Positions 1 through 8,183 of a stretch of DNA of 64,000 nt are shown here, in pieces. Position 1 is the first letter of the stretch; every line of letters begins with the position of its first letter. Position numbers and translations under genes: made by a program. This stretch comes from Argonema galeatum A003/A1. GTDB lineage: Bacteria; Cyanobacteriota; Cyanobacteriia; Cyanobacteriales; Aerosakkonemataceae. The DNA is taken from NCBI RefSeq assembly GCF_023333595.1, contig NZ_JAIQZM010000030.1:1-64000 (forward strand). Reading direction: 5' to 3'. The notes under the pieces were generated by a model. That model was not told where the DNA came from, made no database searches, and worked only from the letters and a program-made list of their open reading frames with translations.

Positions 1-60
1 AATAATCTCAAAGCCTTACCTAGCAAAGTTTTGAGGATAAATTTAAGTTAATTTAGCACA

Positions 61-252
61 CTAAGTACGGAAGAGCCTATAATTCTCGACATATCGCTTT
101 GATGCGTTAAAAATTAGCTGTTTTCTTTTCTCATCCAGCCCTTTGCCTATTCCACCAAAAAATCCACCTGCACCTTCCCAAAGCGTCTTGATAACGATAC
201 CAGTTAGGCTTTTGGTTGCGGCATCTACCAGAAGGGGTTCAAATCCTGTCAT
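61..252 (-). pseudogene. N-terminal remnant of a NACHT-type NTPase protein
   Basis: The 63 codons resemble the conserved leader that precedes NACHT or similar STAND NTPase domains in many cyanobacterial proteins: an MTGFEP start, a glycine-rich GAGGFFGGIGKGLDEK stretch and a FNASKRYVENY motif. The expected NTPase domain is absent. The frame stops right after VENYRLFRT and nothing recognisable follows down to position 1. I infer a 5' gene fragment left after deletion. It could still be a short expressed ORF, but no partner gene is visible. Confidence 0.45.
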
Positions 253-277
253 AAAGTTATTGGTGAAGCAATTATAG

Positions 278-484
278 CTAGGGGCTAGGGGCTAGGGGCT
301 AGGGACTAGGGTCGGAAGGGTTTATAATCAAGGGCTTCAGCAATTCATAATGTCCTAACCGCCAAGGCGGTTGCTATAAGAAGAGATTCGTTGCTCTCAA
401 TATAACCTACTAATCAAACTCGCCGCCATATATCCGCAGAGGAGCAGAGGAGCAGAGGAGCAGAGGAGCAGAGGAGCAGAGGAG
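278..484. repeat. short tandem repeats (GGGGCTA and CAGAGGAG units)
   Basis: Between the NACHT remnant and the protease lies repeat DNA. Positions 278-311 hold about four GGGGCTA-type heptamers. Positions 355-379 hold a hairpin (AACCGCC-AA-GGCGGTT). Positions 437-484 hold exactly six copies of the octamer CAGAGGAG. No gene is seen in 253-548. Confidence 0.85.
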
Positions 485-548
485 AAAAAGAATGATAGAT
501 AATCTTCAAGCAGGAGATTTATTTTGACAATATGGTTTTCCTTAAGTT

Positions 549-1760
549 TCATAATGCCGCTGTCACTTGCACAAGTCCTTGACCTTGACGCTCTTTCAAT
601 TCACCTAAATCCTTACAGCTAGAAAAGAGTTCTTCCCTGAGTTCTGGTACTGTGATATCTGGATACTGTTCTAGGATAAGCGCCGCTATACCCGAAACAA
701 TAGATGTTGCTATTGATGTGCCATTCCAAGCTTCATACCCCCCGCCGATGACTGAAGAATAAACTGCCTCACCTGGAGCGACAAGGTAGGGAACTTGATA
801 CTGATGGTTATCAATAACGAGGGTGCCACTGCTGCTGAAACTGGCAATGCGATCGTTACCATTTGTCGCTCCCACAGATACAACACTCTTATAGTTTCCA
901 GGACTACAGGTGATGTTGCGTCCATCATTTCCCACCGCACAAACAGGCAGTAAACCGACAGTTAATAGGTCTTCAACTAAATCGCTCATTTGATTCAAAC
1001 ATCCGCGAATACTAGCGGAAATATTGATAATTTGCACATCTGGTCTTGTAGCTGCCCATTCTAGTGCCTGAATAAAATTGGAAAGATTACCAACTCCCCG
1101 TGGTAAAATTAGACTGCTGATCAGTTTAGCTTGTGGTGCAACGCCAACATTTTTGCCGCAAATTAATCCTGCTATGTGCGTCCCATGACCATCAGTATCT
1201 TGGGGAGATGTTGGTAGAGCTTCCCAATGTTTGATATCAAAACTATAGGATTCAACTATTTTACCATGCAGTTCTGGGTGAGTTGAGTCTATGCCTGTAT
1301 CGAAAACAGCAATGGTGACGTTTTTACCAGACCTTTCAAAACCTTTCCGACGTGCTGCTTCTAATCCTATAGCCTGCAAATGCCATAAGTCAGATGTGTC
1401 GATTTTCTGCTTTGTCGGAGTAACAGCGCGTCGGGGTTGAATCAAATCTATTAGCTGGTCGCGTAAAATTTGGACATTTGGCAGGTCTTGGCGCATTTGT
1501 TCGGCTTCGCGATCGCTCATTTCCGCGATCGTCGTTCCTGTGATTTTTGGCGCATTTCTACTGTTTAATATTTCGATAACGCCTCGATTTTGAGCGTCTT
1601 TAATCCAATCGCTAATTTCTTGCTGAACGGGATCTTCCATTTGTAACCAGGCAACTGACTGAACTTGTTCCTGACGCTTTTCAACTGTGAATTTTTTTGA
1701 AATAAGATCTAGGTAGCGTGCTACTGACATTGCCTTTGGGCGGATGATGTAAATAGTCAT
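549..1760 (-). CDS. subtilisin-like serine protease (S8 family)
   Basis: This 403-residue peptidase has the complete S8 catalytic triad: Asp154 in AVFDTGID, His192 in DGHGTH and Ser349 in NGTSIAT, with the oxyanion Asn278 in AVGND. Residues 1-125 form an N-terminal extension without a signal peptide that may act as a propeptide or partner-binding region. The protein therefore looks cytoplasmic unless processed. It stands alone, with repeat DNA on both sides and no operon partner. The start ATG is followed by an MTIYIIRP leader and is the only good candidate. Substrate is unknown. Confidence 0.9.
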   Translation of the reverse strand: MTIYIIRPKAMSVARYLDLISKKFTVEKRQEQVQSVAWLQMEDPVQQEISDWIKDAQNRGVIEILNSRNAPKITGTTIAEMSDREAEQMRQDLPNVQILRDQLIDLIQPRRAVTPTKQKIDTSDLWHLQAIGLEAARRKGFERSGKNVTIAVFDTGIDSTHPELHGKIVESYSFDIKHWEALPTSPQDTDGHGTHIAGLICGKNVGVAPQAKLISSLILPRGVGNLSNFIQALEWAATRPDVQIINISASIRGCLNQMSDLVEDLLTVGLLPVCAVGNDGRNITCSPGNYKSVVSVGATNGNDRIASFSSSGTLVIDNHQYQVPYLVAPGEAVYSSVIGGGYEAWNGTSIATSIVSGIAALILEQYPDITVPELREELFSSCKDLGELKERQGQGLVQVTAAL

Positions 1761-1810
1761 CGGTTTTCTATTATTTAATTTTACTTATGTTATCCTAGCG
1801 TCAAAAAGTA

Positions 1811-1961
1811 TAGCAACCGCTCTCGTCGGTTAGGACAACTCCAACTCTTACCTCTTACCTCTTACCTCTTACCTCTTACCTCTTACCTCTTACCTCTTAC
1901 CTCTTACCTCTTACCTCTTACCTCTTCCCTCTTCCCTAGCCCCTAGCCCCTAGCCCCTAGC
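1811..1961. repeat. hairpin plus CTTACCT heptamer tandem array
   Basis: Upstream of the protease, a hairpin (1811-1837, the same family as 355-379 and 15762-15907) is followed by about 13 heptamers of CTTACCT/CTTCCCT (1847-1937) and three CCCCTAG units (1938-1961). The region 1761-2047 holds no gene. Confidence 0.85.
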
Positions 1962-1990
1962 TATAATACAGTGGTTTTCTGCCTAAACCC

Positions 1991-2023
1991 AGAAACCCGG
2001 TTTCTTGGAGAAACCGGGTTTCT
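1991..2023. repeat. AGAAACCCGG inverted repeat, copy 1
   Basis: Two 15-base arms, AGAAACCCGGTTTCT and its reverse complement, are separated by TGG. The same 33-base unit recurs at 12756, 34832 and 41468, with single or partial arms at 11462, 41513 and 53815. Each arm is itself nearly palindromic. It lies just downstream of ispH and could work as a transcription terminator, but there is no T-run. Confidence 0.85.
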
Positions 2024-2047
2024 TTAAGTTAGAGAAGGAGTACAATA

Positions 2048-3253
2048 TCAAACCATCGCAGCAACCTTCAATTCAAAAATCTTTTCAATTGTATCCTCTA
2101 CAACTTTATCCGGCGTCGAAGCACCAGAAGTAATACCGACTACAATTTTTCCATCAGACAACCAATTCTCTTCTACCTCTAAATTGCCGTGCAATAACTT
2201 ATGTTCAATGCGATTGCCTGGGCCAATTCGTTCGGCACAATCGATATGATAGGAAGGAATTTGTCGCTCGATCGCAATTTGTTGTAATTGCGTAGTATTA
2301 GAAGAATTAAATCCACCAATCACCATCATTAAATCCAGTTTTTCTTCCACTAAATTCAACATTGCATCTTGACGTTCTTGGGTGGCGTCGCAGATGGTGT
2401 TAAAGCTTTGGAAATGCTGATTTAATTCACTAGGGCCATACTTTTTCATCATGGTTAGCTCAAAGAGTTTGCCGATTTGCTCGGTTTCGCTTTTGAGCAT
2501 TGTGGTTTGGTTGGCAATGCCAATATGCTCTAAATCCTTGTCCGGGTCGAATCCGTCTGAGTAAGCACGGCTGAATTTGGTTATGAATTCGTCGCGATCG
2601 CCACCGTTAAGGATGTAATTGCTAACGTACTCAGCCTCTGTCATATTCAGCACGATGAGATATTTATCGGCAAAAGAACTGGTGGCGATCGTTTCTTCGT
2701 GTTTGTACTTCCCGTGGATAATCGAGGTGTAGCTTTTTTTCTTGTGTTTCTCGACTGTATTCCAAACTTTAGAAACCCAAGGACAGGTCGTATCGACTAT
2801 TTTGCAACCTTTGTCGTTAAGCACCTGCATTTCTTGAACGCTGGCACCGAAGGCAGGTAAGATCACCACATCACCAGCACTAACGCTGGAAAAGTCCTTA
2901 TTACCTTGGTTAACGGGAACGAACTCTACCTGCATCTCCCGCAACCGCTCATTTACAGAAGGGTTGTGAATAATCTCGTTTGTCACCCAAATGCGATCGC
3001 CTGGGAAGTGCTGGCGAGTTTCGTAAGCCATCGCTACAGCTCGTTCCACGCCCCAGCAAAAGCCAAACGCCTCTGCTAGGCGGATGGTAACGTTACCCCG
3101 TTGTAGGGTGTAGTTGTTTTCGCGGATTTCCTGAATCAGATTGCTTTGATATTCGGATTTGAGGACACCAGCGACTTCCTCTTGGTGACCAAATCCTTTG
3201 CGATGGTAATTCTCCGATTGTTGGAGCGATCGTTTGAAAGCTTTTGTGTCCAT
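2048..3253 (-). CDS. ispH: 4-hydroxy-3-methylbut-2-enyl diphosphate reductase
   Basis: Last enzyme of the MEP pathway; it reduces HMBPP to IPP and DMAPP using a [4Fe-4S] cluster and ferredoxin-type electrons. The three cluster cysteines are visible: Cys66 in GFCWGVERA, Cys157 in DTTCPWV and Cys288 in NTICDATQERQ. At 401 residues it is the long cyanobacterial/plant-type form with an N-terminal extension of about 50 residues. The SGGASTPD-like end motif (TSGASTPD) is intact. ispD of the same pathway lies at 55.9 kb, not in an operon with it. Confidence 0.97.
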   Translation of the reverse strand: MDTKAFKRSLQQSENYHRKGFGHQEEVAGVLKSEYQSNLIQEIRENNYTLQRGNVTIRLAEAFGFCWGVERAVAMAYETRQHFPGDRIWVTNEIIHNPSVNERLREMQVEFVPVNQGNKDFSSVSAGDVVILPAFGASVQEMQVLNDKGCKIVDTTCPWVSKVWNTVEKHKKKSYTSIIHGKYKHEETIATSSFADKYLIVLNMTEAEYVSNYILNGGDRDEFITKFSRAYSDGFDPDKDLEHIGIANQTTMLKSETEQIGKLFELTMMKKYGPSELNQHFQSFNTICDATQERQDAMLNLVEEKLDLMMVIGGFNSSNTTQLQQIAIERQIPSYHIDCAERIGPGNRIEHKLLHGNLEVEENWLSDGKIVVGITSGASTPDKVVEDTIEKIFELKVAAMV

Positions 3254-3319
3254 TCGTGTTTTTGATGTGATAGTCCATATCCAGCTATTTTCAGACTACC
3301 AGGGGCTAGGGGTTAGGGG

Positions 3320-4222
3320 CTAGGGACTAGGGAAGAGGGAAGATTTTGCTCCTTTGCCCCTCTGCCCCTCTGCCCCTCTGCTCCTCTGCTCCCCCACAAC
3401 TGGGTTAAGTTCCATCTGGCGATACATTAGCAATGCGGAACGCCAAACTAAATAGCCTTGGCGGTTGAGGTGGAGTCCGTCTGTAGTCAGTTCGGGGCGA
3501 AGATTGCCTTGGTCGTCGGTAAACAGGGGGTATAAATGAAAATATTTTACTCGTTCTTCTTGAGCGATCGTCTCCAGCTGTAGGTTAAGCGATCGAATGC
3601 GATCGTTGGGGATAGCAAGCAAGCGATCGCGTCCTTCCCAGGTTGACTGTTCGCCGCCGTGGGGCAAAATCGACTGCACTACAATCAGAGATTGGGGATG
3701 AACCCGCCGCAAGCGGCGTACAATCAGCCGATACTTCCATAAAAGATCCTCGTCTGTGACCTGGCGAATCAAGTCATTGATGCCAATCATCACAAAAATG
3801 GTCTCAGGCTGGCTGCGGTCAAACAAATTTAATCGTCGCAGTAATCCAGCCGTAACTTCCCCAGAAATCCCCTGATTCAGCCAGCTAGTGTCTGAGGGTA
3901 ATAAATCTGGCGGAAACCATAAACTCAAAGAATCCCCAGCCAAGACATTTAAATGCTGGGGCGGGTTTTCGGCTACTACCTTTGCTTCCTGCTCTAGGAT
4001 GGCTACCCACTTTTGATAACTCAGCTGGTGGCGTGGCCCCAAAGGAGAAGCCGATACGGGTATTTCACGCATCAGGCTCTCTCGTGTCGTGGAAGCATTT
4101 AGCTGGGAATCGATGGGCAACCAATAATCGCGCAGCAGCCAGACAAGTAGCAGTGTTAGTAACCCATTAGCAGCCAGGGATAAAAACGCCCAGGTAGGCC
4201 AAGTTTTCCAGCGATGGGGCAC
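3320..4222 (-). CDS. membrane-anchored SGNH/GDSL-family hydrolase
   Basis: A single transmembrane segment (about residues 11-30) precedes an SGNH hydrolase domain. Block I is AGDSLSLWF with the nucleophile Ser, block II is NQGISG, block III is MIGINDL and block V is DGLHLNRQGY with catalytic Asp and His. The fold serves esterases and acyl hydrolases; the substrate here is unknown. The last ~20 residues (RGAEGQRGKGAK) are translated from the short tandem repeat at 3341-3395, so the native C-terminus has been replaced or extended by repeat DNA. Confidence 0.85.
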   Translation of the reverse strand: MPHRWKTWPTWAFLSLAANGLLTLLLVWLLRDYWLPIDSQLNASTTRESLMREIPVSASPLGPRHQLSYQKWVAILEQEAKVVAENPPQHLNVLAGDSLSLWFPPDLLPSDTSWLNQGISGEVTAGLLRRLNLFDRSQPETIFVMIGINDLIRQVTDEDLLWKYRLIVRRLRRVHPQSLIVVQSILPHGGEQSTWEGRDRLLAIPNDRIRSLNLQLETIAQEERVKYFHLYPLFTDDQGNLRPELTTDGLHLNRQGYLVWRSALLMYRQMELNPVVGEQRSRGAEGQRGKGAKSSLFPSP

Positions 4223-4309
4223 TCGATCGGATTTAACTCATTTTGAATCTAATCGTAAAGTACCACTATCACAAAGGGAAAGTTACTGGCAGGATTTGTG
4301 AAGGACAAC

Positions 4310-4440
4310 TATACTTCGCACGGGCATAAATGGGCGAAGCATTCCGTGAATAATTTGTTGGTTGAACCCAAAGATCTTTGACGGAATGCTTCGCCCCTAC
4401 AGGGATAAAAAAAGCTCGGTCACAGACCGTGCTGAGTATA
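4310..4440. mobile_element. MITE-like element, copy 1 (131 bp)
   Basis: Imperfect 16-base terminal inverted repeats, TATACTTCGCACGGGC and GACCGTGCTGAGTATA (13 of 16 pair), enclose a second inverted repeat, GGGCGAAGCATTCCGT/ACGGAATGCTTCGCCC. A second copy of the same architecture is at 57761-57911. No coding capacity. The right end touches the stop codon of the ammonium transporter gene. Confidence 0.75.
4407..4433 (-). terminator. probable rho-independent terminator of amt
   Basis: On the minus strand the end of the MITE-like element reads as a hairpin, CGGTC-TGT-GACCG flanked by GC pairs, followed by seven T residues. It lies 8 bases after the transporter stop codon. The equivalent site in copy 2 follows the EF-hand gene. 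Confidence 0.6.
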
Positions 4441-4441
4441 A

Positions 4442-6148
4442 CTACTCCCTAGTAAAACTGAGACCAGAGGCAAACTCTTCGCCGTAAGCTTCTTCCCCAT
4501 GTTCGTTGATATCCAGCCCTTGCTCTTCGGCTATAGGCTTTACGCGCAAAGCCATCACCGCGCCCAACGCTTTGAGGATGAGCAACGTGCCAACAGCTGC
4601 AAAAATGTAGGTCGCCGCAACACCCACGAATTGCTTCCACAACAACTCTGGGTGGCCTGCAAGCAAACCATCGGCTCCTCCGGAGTTAACAGCTTTATTG
4701 GCAAAAACACCTGTCAGAAGAGCGCCTACGGTACCACCGACCCCGTGGACAGGATAAGTATCCAAAGAATCGTCAAATTGCCATTTAGCCCGCAAGCTAA
4801 CAGCAACGAAACAGGCAAGAGAGGTGATCGAACCGATCAGAATAGCTCCAATAGGAGATACGTATCCCGCCGCTGGGGTAATGCCTACGAGTCCTGCTAG
4901 GAAGCCGGTGGCAATGCCGATCGCAGTTGGCTTGCCTCTGAGTACCCATTCCACAATTATCCAGGTAAAACCGGCGGCTGCGGTTGCTACTACTGTGGCT
5001 ACACAAGCAACGGCTGCCACGCCGGAAGCTCCTCCGGCACTACCACCGTTAAAGCCAAGCCAACCAAACCAGAGCAAGCCTATTCCCAGTAAGACATAGG
5101 GGACGTTATGGGGTGCGGCGGGTTGTGTTGGGTAGGTTTTCCGGGGGCCAAGGACATAGGCTGCGACTAGAGCAGAAACCCCTGAGCTGATGTGTACGAC
5201 TGTACCACCGGCAAAGTCTAATGCTCCCAGGTCTAAAAGCCAGCCGCCTTTGCCCCAAACCCAGTGAGCTAAGGGGGAGTAGATCGCGGTAGACCAAATC
5301 AGTACAAACCAGAAATATGCTTTGAAACTAATCCGCTCAACGATCGCACCCGATATTAAGGCAGGTGTGATGATCGCGAACATCATGTTGTAAAGCATGA
5401 AAAGTTGATGCGGAATGGTTGGCGCATAGCCGATCGAACTTGGTTTGTCGAACTCAACGCCGTTGAGAAAGGCCCAGTTTAAGCTACCAATGAAGGGATT
5501 GGCAGTAAAAGGCGGATCTGCTCCAGGGTTGATAGAATTTGGTGCAAAGGCGAGACTGTAGCCCCACAGCGCCCAGGTAACGCCAACAACCGCCATCAGG
5601 ATGAGGCTCATCATCATCGTGTTGAGGACGTTGCGCGATCGCACCAGTCCTCCGTAGAAAAAGCCCAGTGCTGGCGTCATCAACATTACCAGTGCTGACG
5701 ATATCAACATCCAGGCTGTATCCCCAGTATCGATCGTCGGCCCGGCGGTAGCTCCAGAAGCTTCTTGACCAGACACAGCCGGTGGAGGCACAGGTATAGG
5801 AGATACTTCTGCTGGCAAACCTATTGGGGAAGGCGATGCTTCTGGCGACCCTATTGGGGAAGGCGATGCTCCTGTTGGCGACCCTATTGGGGAAGGCGAT
5901 GCTCCTATTGGGGAAGGCGATGCTCCTGGCGAACCTGTTGGAGAAGGCGATGCTTCCGGCGAACCTGTTGGAGAAGGTGATACTCCTGTTGGCGAACCTG
6001 TTGGCGTTGGCGATGCAGTTTCTGGAGTTGATAGCGTAGGAGAAGGGCTTGGCGAAGGCGATACGTCTTGGGCAAATGTATTTCCCACCATTAGCCCCGT
6101 TACCAGACAGGCTGAAATTATGCAAGCAATTAGAAACTTTTTCAACAC
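4442..6148 (-). CDS. amt: ammonium transporter, Amt family
   Basis: An inner-membrane ammonium channel/transporter. Residues 1-27 look like a signal peptide ending in TFAQD. Residues 28-125 are a low-complexity linker of SPSPTGSP-type units. The Amt core follows with the hallmark segments GDTAWMLISSALVMLMTPALGFFYGGLVRSRN (given by position, about residues 142-172) and DFAGGTVVHISSG, and about 11 transmembrane helices. At 568 residues it is longer than usual because of the Ser-Pro linker. A consensus NtcA box lies 75 bases upstream, so nitrogen-limitation activation is likely. No glnB gene is adjacent. Confidence 0.93.
   Translation of the reverse strand: MLKKFLIACIISACLVTGLMVGNTFAQDVSPSPSPSPTLSTPETASPTPTGSPTGVSPSPTGSPEASPSPTGSPGASPSPIGASPSPIGSPTGASPSPIGSPEASPSPIGLPAEVSPIPVPPPAVSGQEASGATAGPTIDTGDTAWMLISSALVMLMTPALGFFYGGLVRSRNVLNTMMMSLILMAVVGVTWALWGYSLAFAPNSINPGADPPFTANPFIGSLNWAFLNGVEFDKPSSIGYAPTIPHQLFMLYNMMFAIITPALISGAIVERISFKAYFWFVLIWSTAIYSPLAHWVWGKGGWLLDLGALDFAGGTVVHISSGVSALVAAYVLGPRKTYPTQPAAPHNVPYVLLGIGLLWFGWLGFNGGSAGGASGVAAVACVATVVATAAAGFTWIIVEWVLRGKPTAIGIATGFLAGLVGITPAAGYVSPIGAILIGSITSLACFVAVSLRAKWQFDDSLDTYPVHGVGGTVGALLTGVFANKAVNSGGADGLLAGHPELLWKQFVGVAATYIFAAVGTLLILKALGAVMALRVKPIAEEQGLDINEHGEEAYGEEFASGLSFTRE
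5805..6060 (-). repeat. in-frame repeats encoding the Ser-Pro-rich linker of Amt
   Basis: Units of 15 to 24 bases built on GGCGAAGG/CCTATTGGGGAAGGCGATGC (minus-strand coding for SPSPIGSP and SPSPTGSP) are repeated about nine times inside the transporter gene. All length changes are multiples of three, so the frame is kept. Confidence 0.8.
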
Positions 6149-6222
6149 TTGTTTGTTCCCCTCAACACCGAAGAGTTGATATAAATGAATTCAATTGAAC
6201 GAATTTTAAGGACTCGTTTTCT

Positions 6223-6236
6223 GTATCAAAAAATAC
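6223..6236 (-). promoter_or_regulatory. NtcA-binding site upstream of amt
   Basis: The sequence fits GTA-N8-TAC exactly and sits in a longer palindrome, CTGTAT-N6-ATACAG (6221-6238). It is 75 bases before the amt start codon. NtcA activates ammonium transporter genes in cyanobacteria. A -10-like TAAAAT follows on the minus strand at a shorter spacing than the usual ~22 bases, so the exact promoter is uncertain. Confidence 0.65.
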
Positions 6237-6446
6237 AGAGTTATTGGTGATATTATGCTAAATACAAGAAACTATTGACTAAGTTAGAAATCACCCGAAA
6301 AATCTCGATAAAGCTTACACTCTATGGGTTTGGCAGCAAGGAGGTTGACAAAATGTCGATTTTCTTAATTATAGTTAACCATTGTTACTCACGGCGATTA
6401 TGTTGACAAAGTGGTAATTTTCTGCGTAGTTGGCAAATCATGCCGC

Positions 6447-6512
6447 TAGGGAATAGGGAATAGGGAATAGGGAATAGGGAATAGGGAATAGGGAATAGGG
6501 AATAGGGAATAG
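6447..6512. repeat. TAGGGAA heptamer tandem array
   Basis: About nine perfect copies of TAGGGAA. The rest of 6149-6634 holds the amt promoter region and no gene. Confidence 0.9.
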
Positions 6513-6634
6513 AGATTCTTCTATCCGTGCATCCGTGCCTATCAGTGTCGTGGTTAGCGGGGAATTGCTGAATACAATCTCTCTGGAGGTAGTAGATTAG
6601 AATACATTAAGGGTATATTTCGCAGGCGTGGCTT

Positions 6635-7336
6635 ATGATAGGCAGTCTCCATCCACAAAACGACATCCCGGCTGTTGAAGACATAGACCTTCCCGGCAGC
6701 CCCATATCCCTTAATTCTAGATTTTATATCGATCGTCCTCCCTGTGAAGCTCTCGCATATAGAGAACTGTGCAATCCTGGCAGTTTAATCCGCATTCGAG
6801 CGCCCAGAAAAATGGGGAAAAGTGCCTTAATGCTGCGCCTGCTCAACCAGGCTGCTACTTTCGGCTACCGTACAGTCACAATAGATTTTCAGCAGGCTGA
6901 CACCACAATTTTTGAAAGTTCGGACAAATTCTTGCGTTGGCTGTGTCTTAACGTAGCGCGGCAGTTAAAACTGGCTCCCAACCTGAATGATTACTGGGAC
7001 GAGGACATGGGTAGCAAGGTGAGCTGCACCATCTATTTTGAGGGATATTTGTTAGAGCAAATTCGCACTCCCTTGGTGTTAGTATTCAATGAAGTAAATC
7101 TGCTATTTGAATACCCTCATATTACCCAATAATTTTTTCCCATCTTGCGATTTTGGCACGAAGAAGCTAGACGAGAAAACGTTTGGCAGTCAGTTCGTTT
7201 AGTTTTAGTTCACTCGACGGAAGTTTATGTTTCTTTAAGCATTAATCAATCGCCATTTAATGTGGGATTAACAATTAAATTACCGCAGTTTACATCCCAG
7301 CAAGTTCAAGATTTAGCGGTTTACCCAATTCTGTAG
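6635..7336 (+). pseudogene. AAA_35-type ATPase, 5' part, interrupted by an in-frame TAA
   Basis: The frame reads as the N-terminal part of an AAA_35-like ATPase of cyanobacterial signalling proteins: SRFYIDRPPCE, a Walker A-like PRKMGKSAL and a VLVFNEVNLLFEYP Walker B-like strand. A TAA at 7130-7132 stops it after HITQ, but the same frame continues directly with FFPILRFWHEEARR...LVLVHSTEVYV...NQSPFNVGL, which is the expected continuation. Similarity ends at QDLAV near 7320, where a GGDEF tail begins in another frame. So one nonsense codon plus loss of the 3' half. Confidence 0.7.
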
Positions 7337-7488
7337 TTACCATAAGTTTAGGAGTGGCTTGCACAATTCCTAGTTCTAATAATGATGCGGAGACGCTCTT
7401 ATTAGAAGCGGACAAAGCTCTTTACAAATCTAAAAAAACAGGGCGCGATCGCGTAACTCTAAGTTCAATTTTGAATTTTACATTTTGA
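7327..7488 (+). pseudogene. C-terminal fragment of a GGDEF (diguanylate cyclase) domain
   Basis: Read in the frame starting at 7327 the DNA gives NSVVTISLGVAC, then ETLLLEADKALYKSKKTGRDRV and a stop at 7486-7488. This is the typical end of a GGDEF domain (the SLGVA strand and the A-D-ALYxAKxxGRNR helix). The active-site half is missing. It sits between two unrelated AAA fragments, so it is a stranded 3' gene end. Confidence 0.75.
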
Positions 7489-7550
7489 GGAAAGGACAAA
7501 ACCTTGTAGAGTTGAATATAATCCTAAATCCTAAATCTAAAATCGAATGA

Positions 7551-8108
7551 TACCTTAATCAAAGATCCATAGATGCCGAATATAATCGTCTCACCTTTGC
7601 CATCTTTGGCGTGGCGACTCCCTCCGATTTAATCCAAGATAAAAATCGCACCCCATTTAATATTGGTAAAGCGATCGAACTGCACGGCTTCCAATTTGAC
7701 GAAGCTCAACCCTTAGTCAAAGGATTAGCCATTTATACAGATAACGCGACAGAAATATTAAAAGAAATCTTAAAATGGACAGGTGGACAACCATTTTTAA
7801 CCCAAAAAATATGTGATTTAGTGCAAACAACGAGTCAAGAAAACCCAAACAAAAGTTTGACAATTCCGACGGGAATGGAAGGGTTTTGGGTGGAGTCTTT
7901 GGTGCAAGCAAAAATTATCCATAAATGGGAATCCCAAGATGAACCAGAACATTTAAGAACCATCCGCGATCGTCTTAATTATAATGAACAACGCAAAGGC
8001 AGACTGCTGGTAATTTATCAGCAAATTTTACAAGGCGCAGAAGTTATTGTTAATGACACTCAGGAACATACCGAATTAATCTTATCAGGCTTAGTTGTCA
8101 AAAATTAA
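7551..8108 (+). pseudogene. AAA-like domain, C-terminal half, continuous with the WD40 gene except for one TAA
   Basis: From 7551 the frame reads LNQRSIDAEYNRLTFAIFGV and then ATPSDLIQDK..PFNIGKAIEL, followed by GGQPFLTQKICDL. This is the C-terminal half of the AAA-like ATPase domain that in cyanobacteria precedes WD40 repeats. The P-loop half is missing. The frame ends at TAA 8106-8108 after GLVVKN, and the same frame resumes immediately with GYLQVKNKIY and runs into the WD40 ORF. A GTG at 7611 could start a truncated product. Confidence 0.7.
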
Positions 8109-8183
8109 GGCTATTTACAAGTCAAAAATAAAATTTACGCCAGTGTATTTAATCTCATCTGGGTAGTATCAGAATTAGGTAAA

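Noticed and set aside
228..250. GGTTCAAATCC, which looks like the T-loop of a tRNA gene
   Set aside because: It codes MTGFEP of the NACHT-type remnant; no acceptor or anticodon stems can be formed around it.
355..1837. Inverted hairpins on both sides of the S8 protease, first taken as ends of a transposon carrying the gene
   Set aside because: Both copies are complete hairpins of a dispersed family (also at 15762-15907) with inward-facing TATA ends; no target duplication is visible.
4499..6039. Several open frames on the plus strand across the ammonium transporter gene, including repetitive RRCS/LLGKAM frames
   Set aside because: They are opposite-strand shadows of the Ser-Pro repeats and the Amt helices; no ribosome-binding sites or known motifs.
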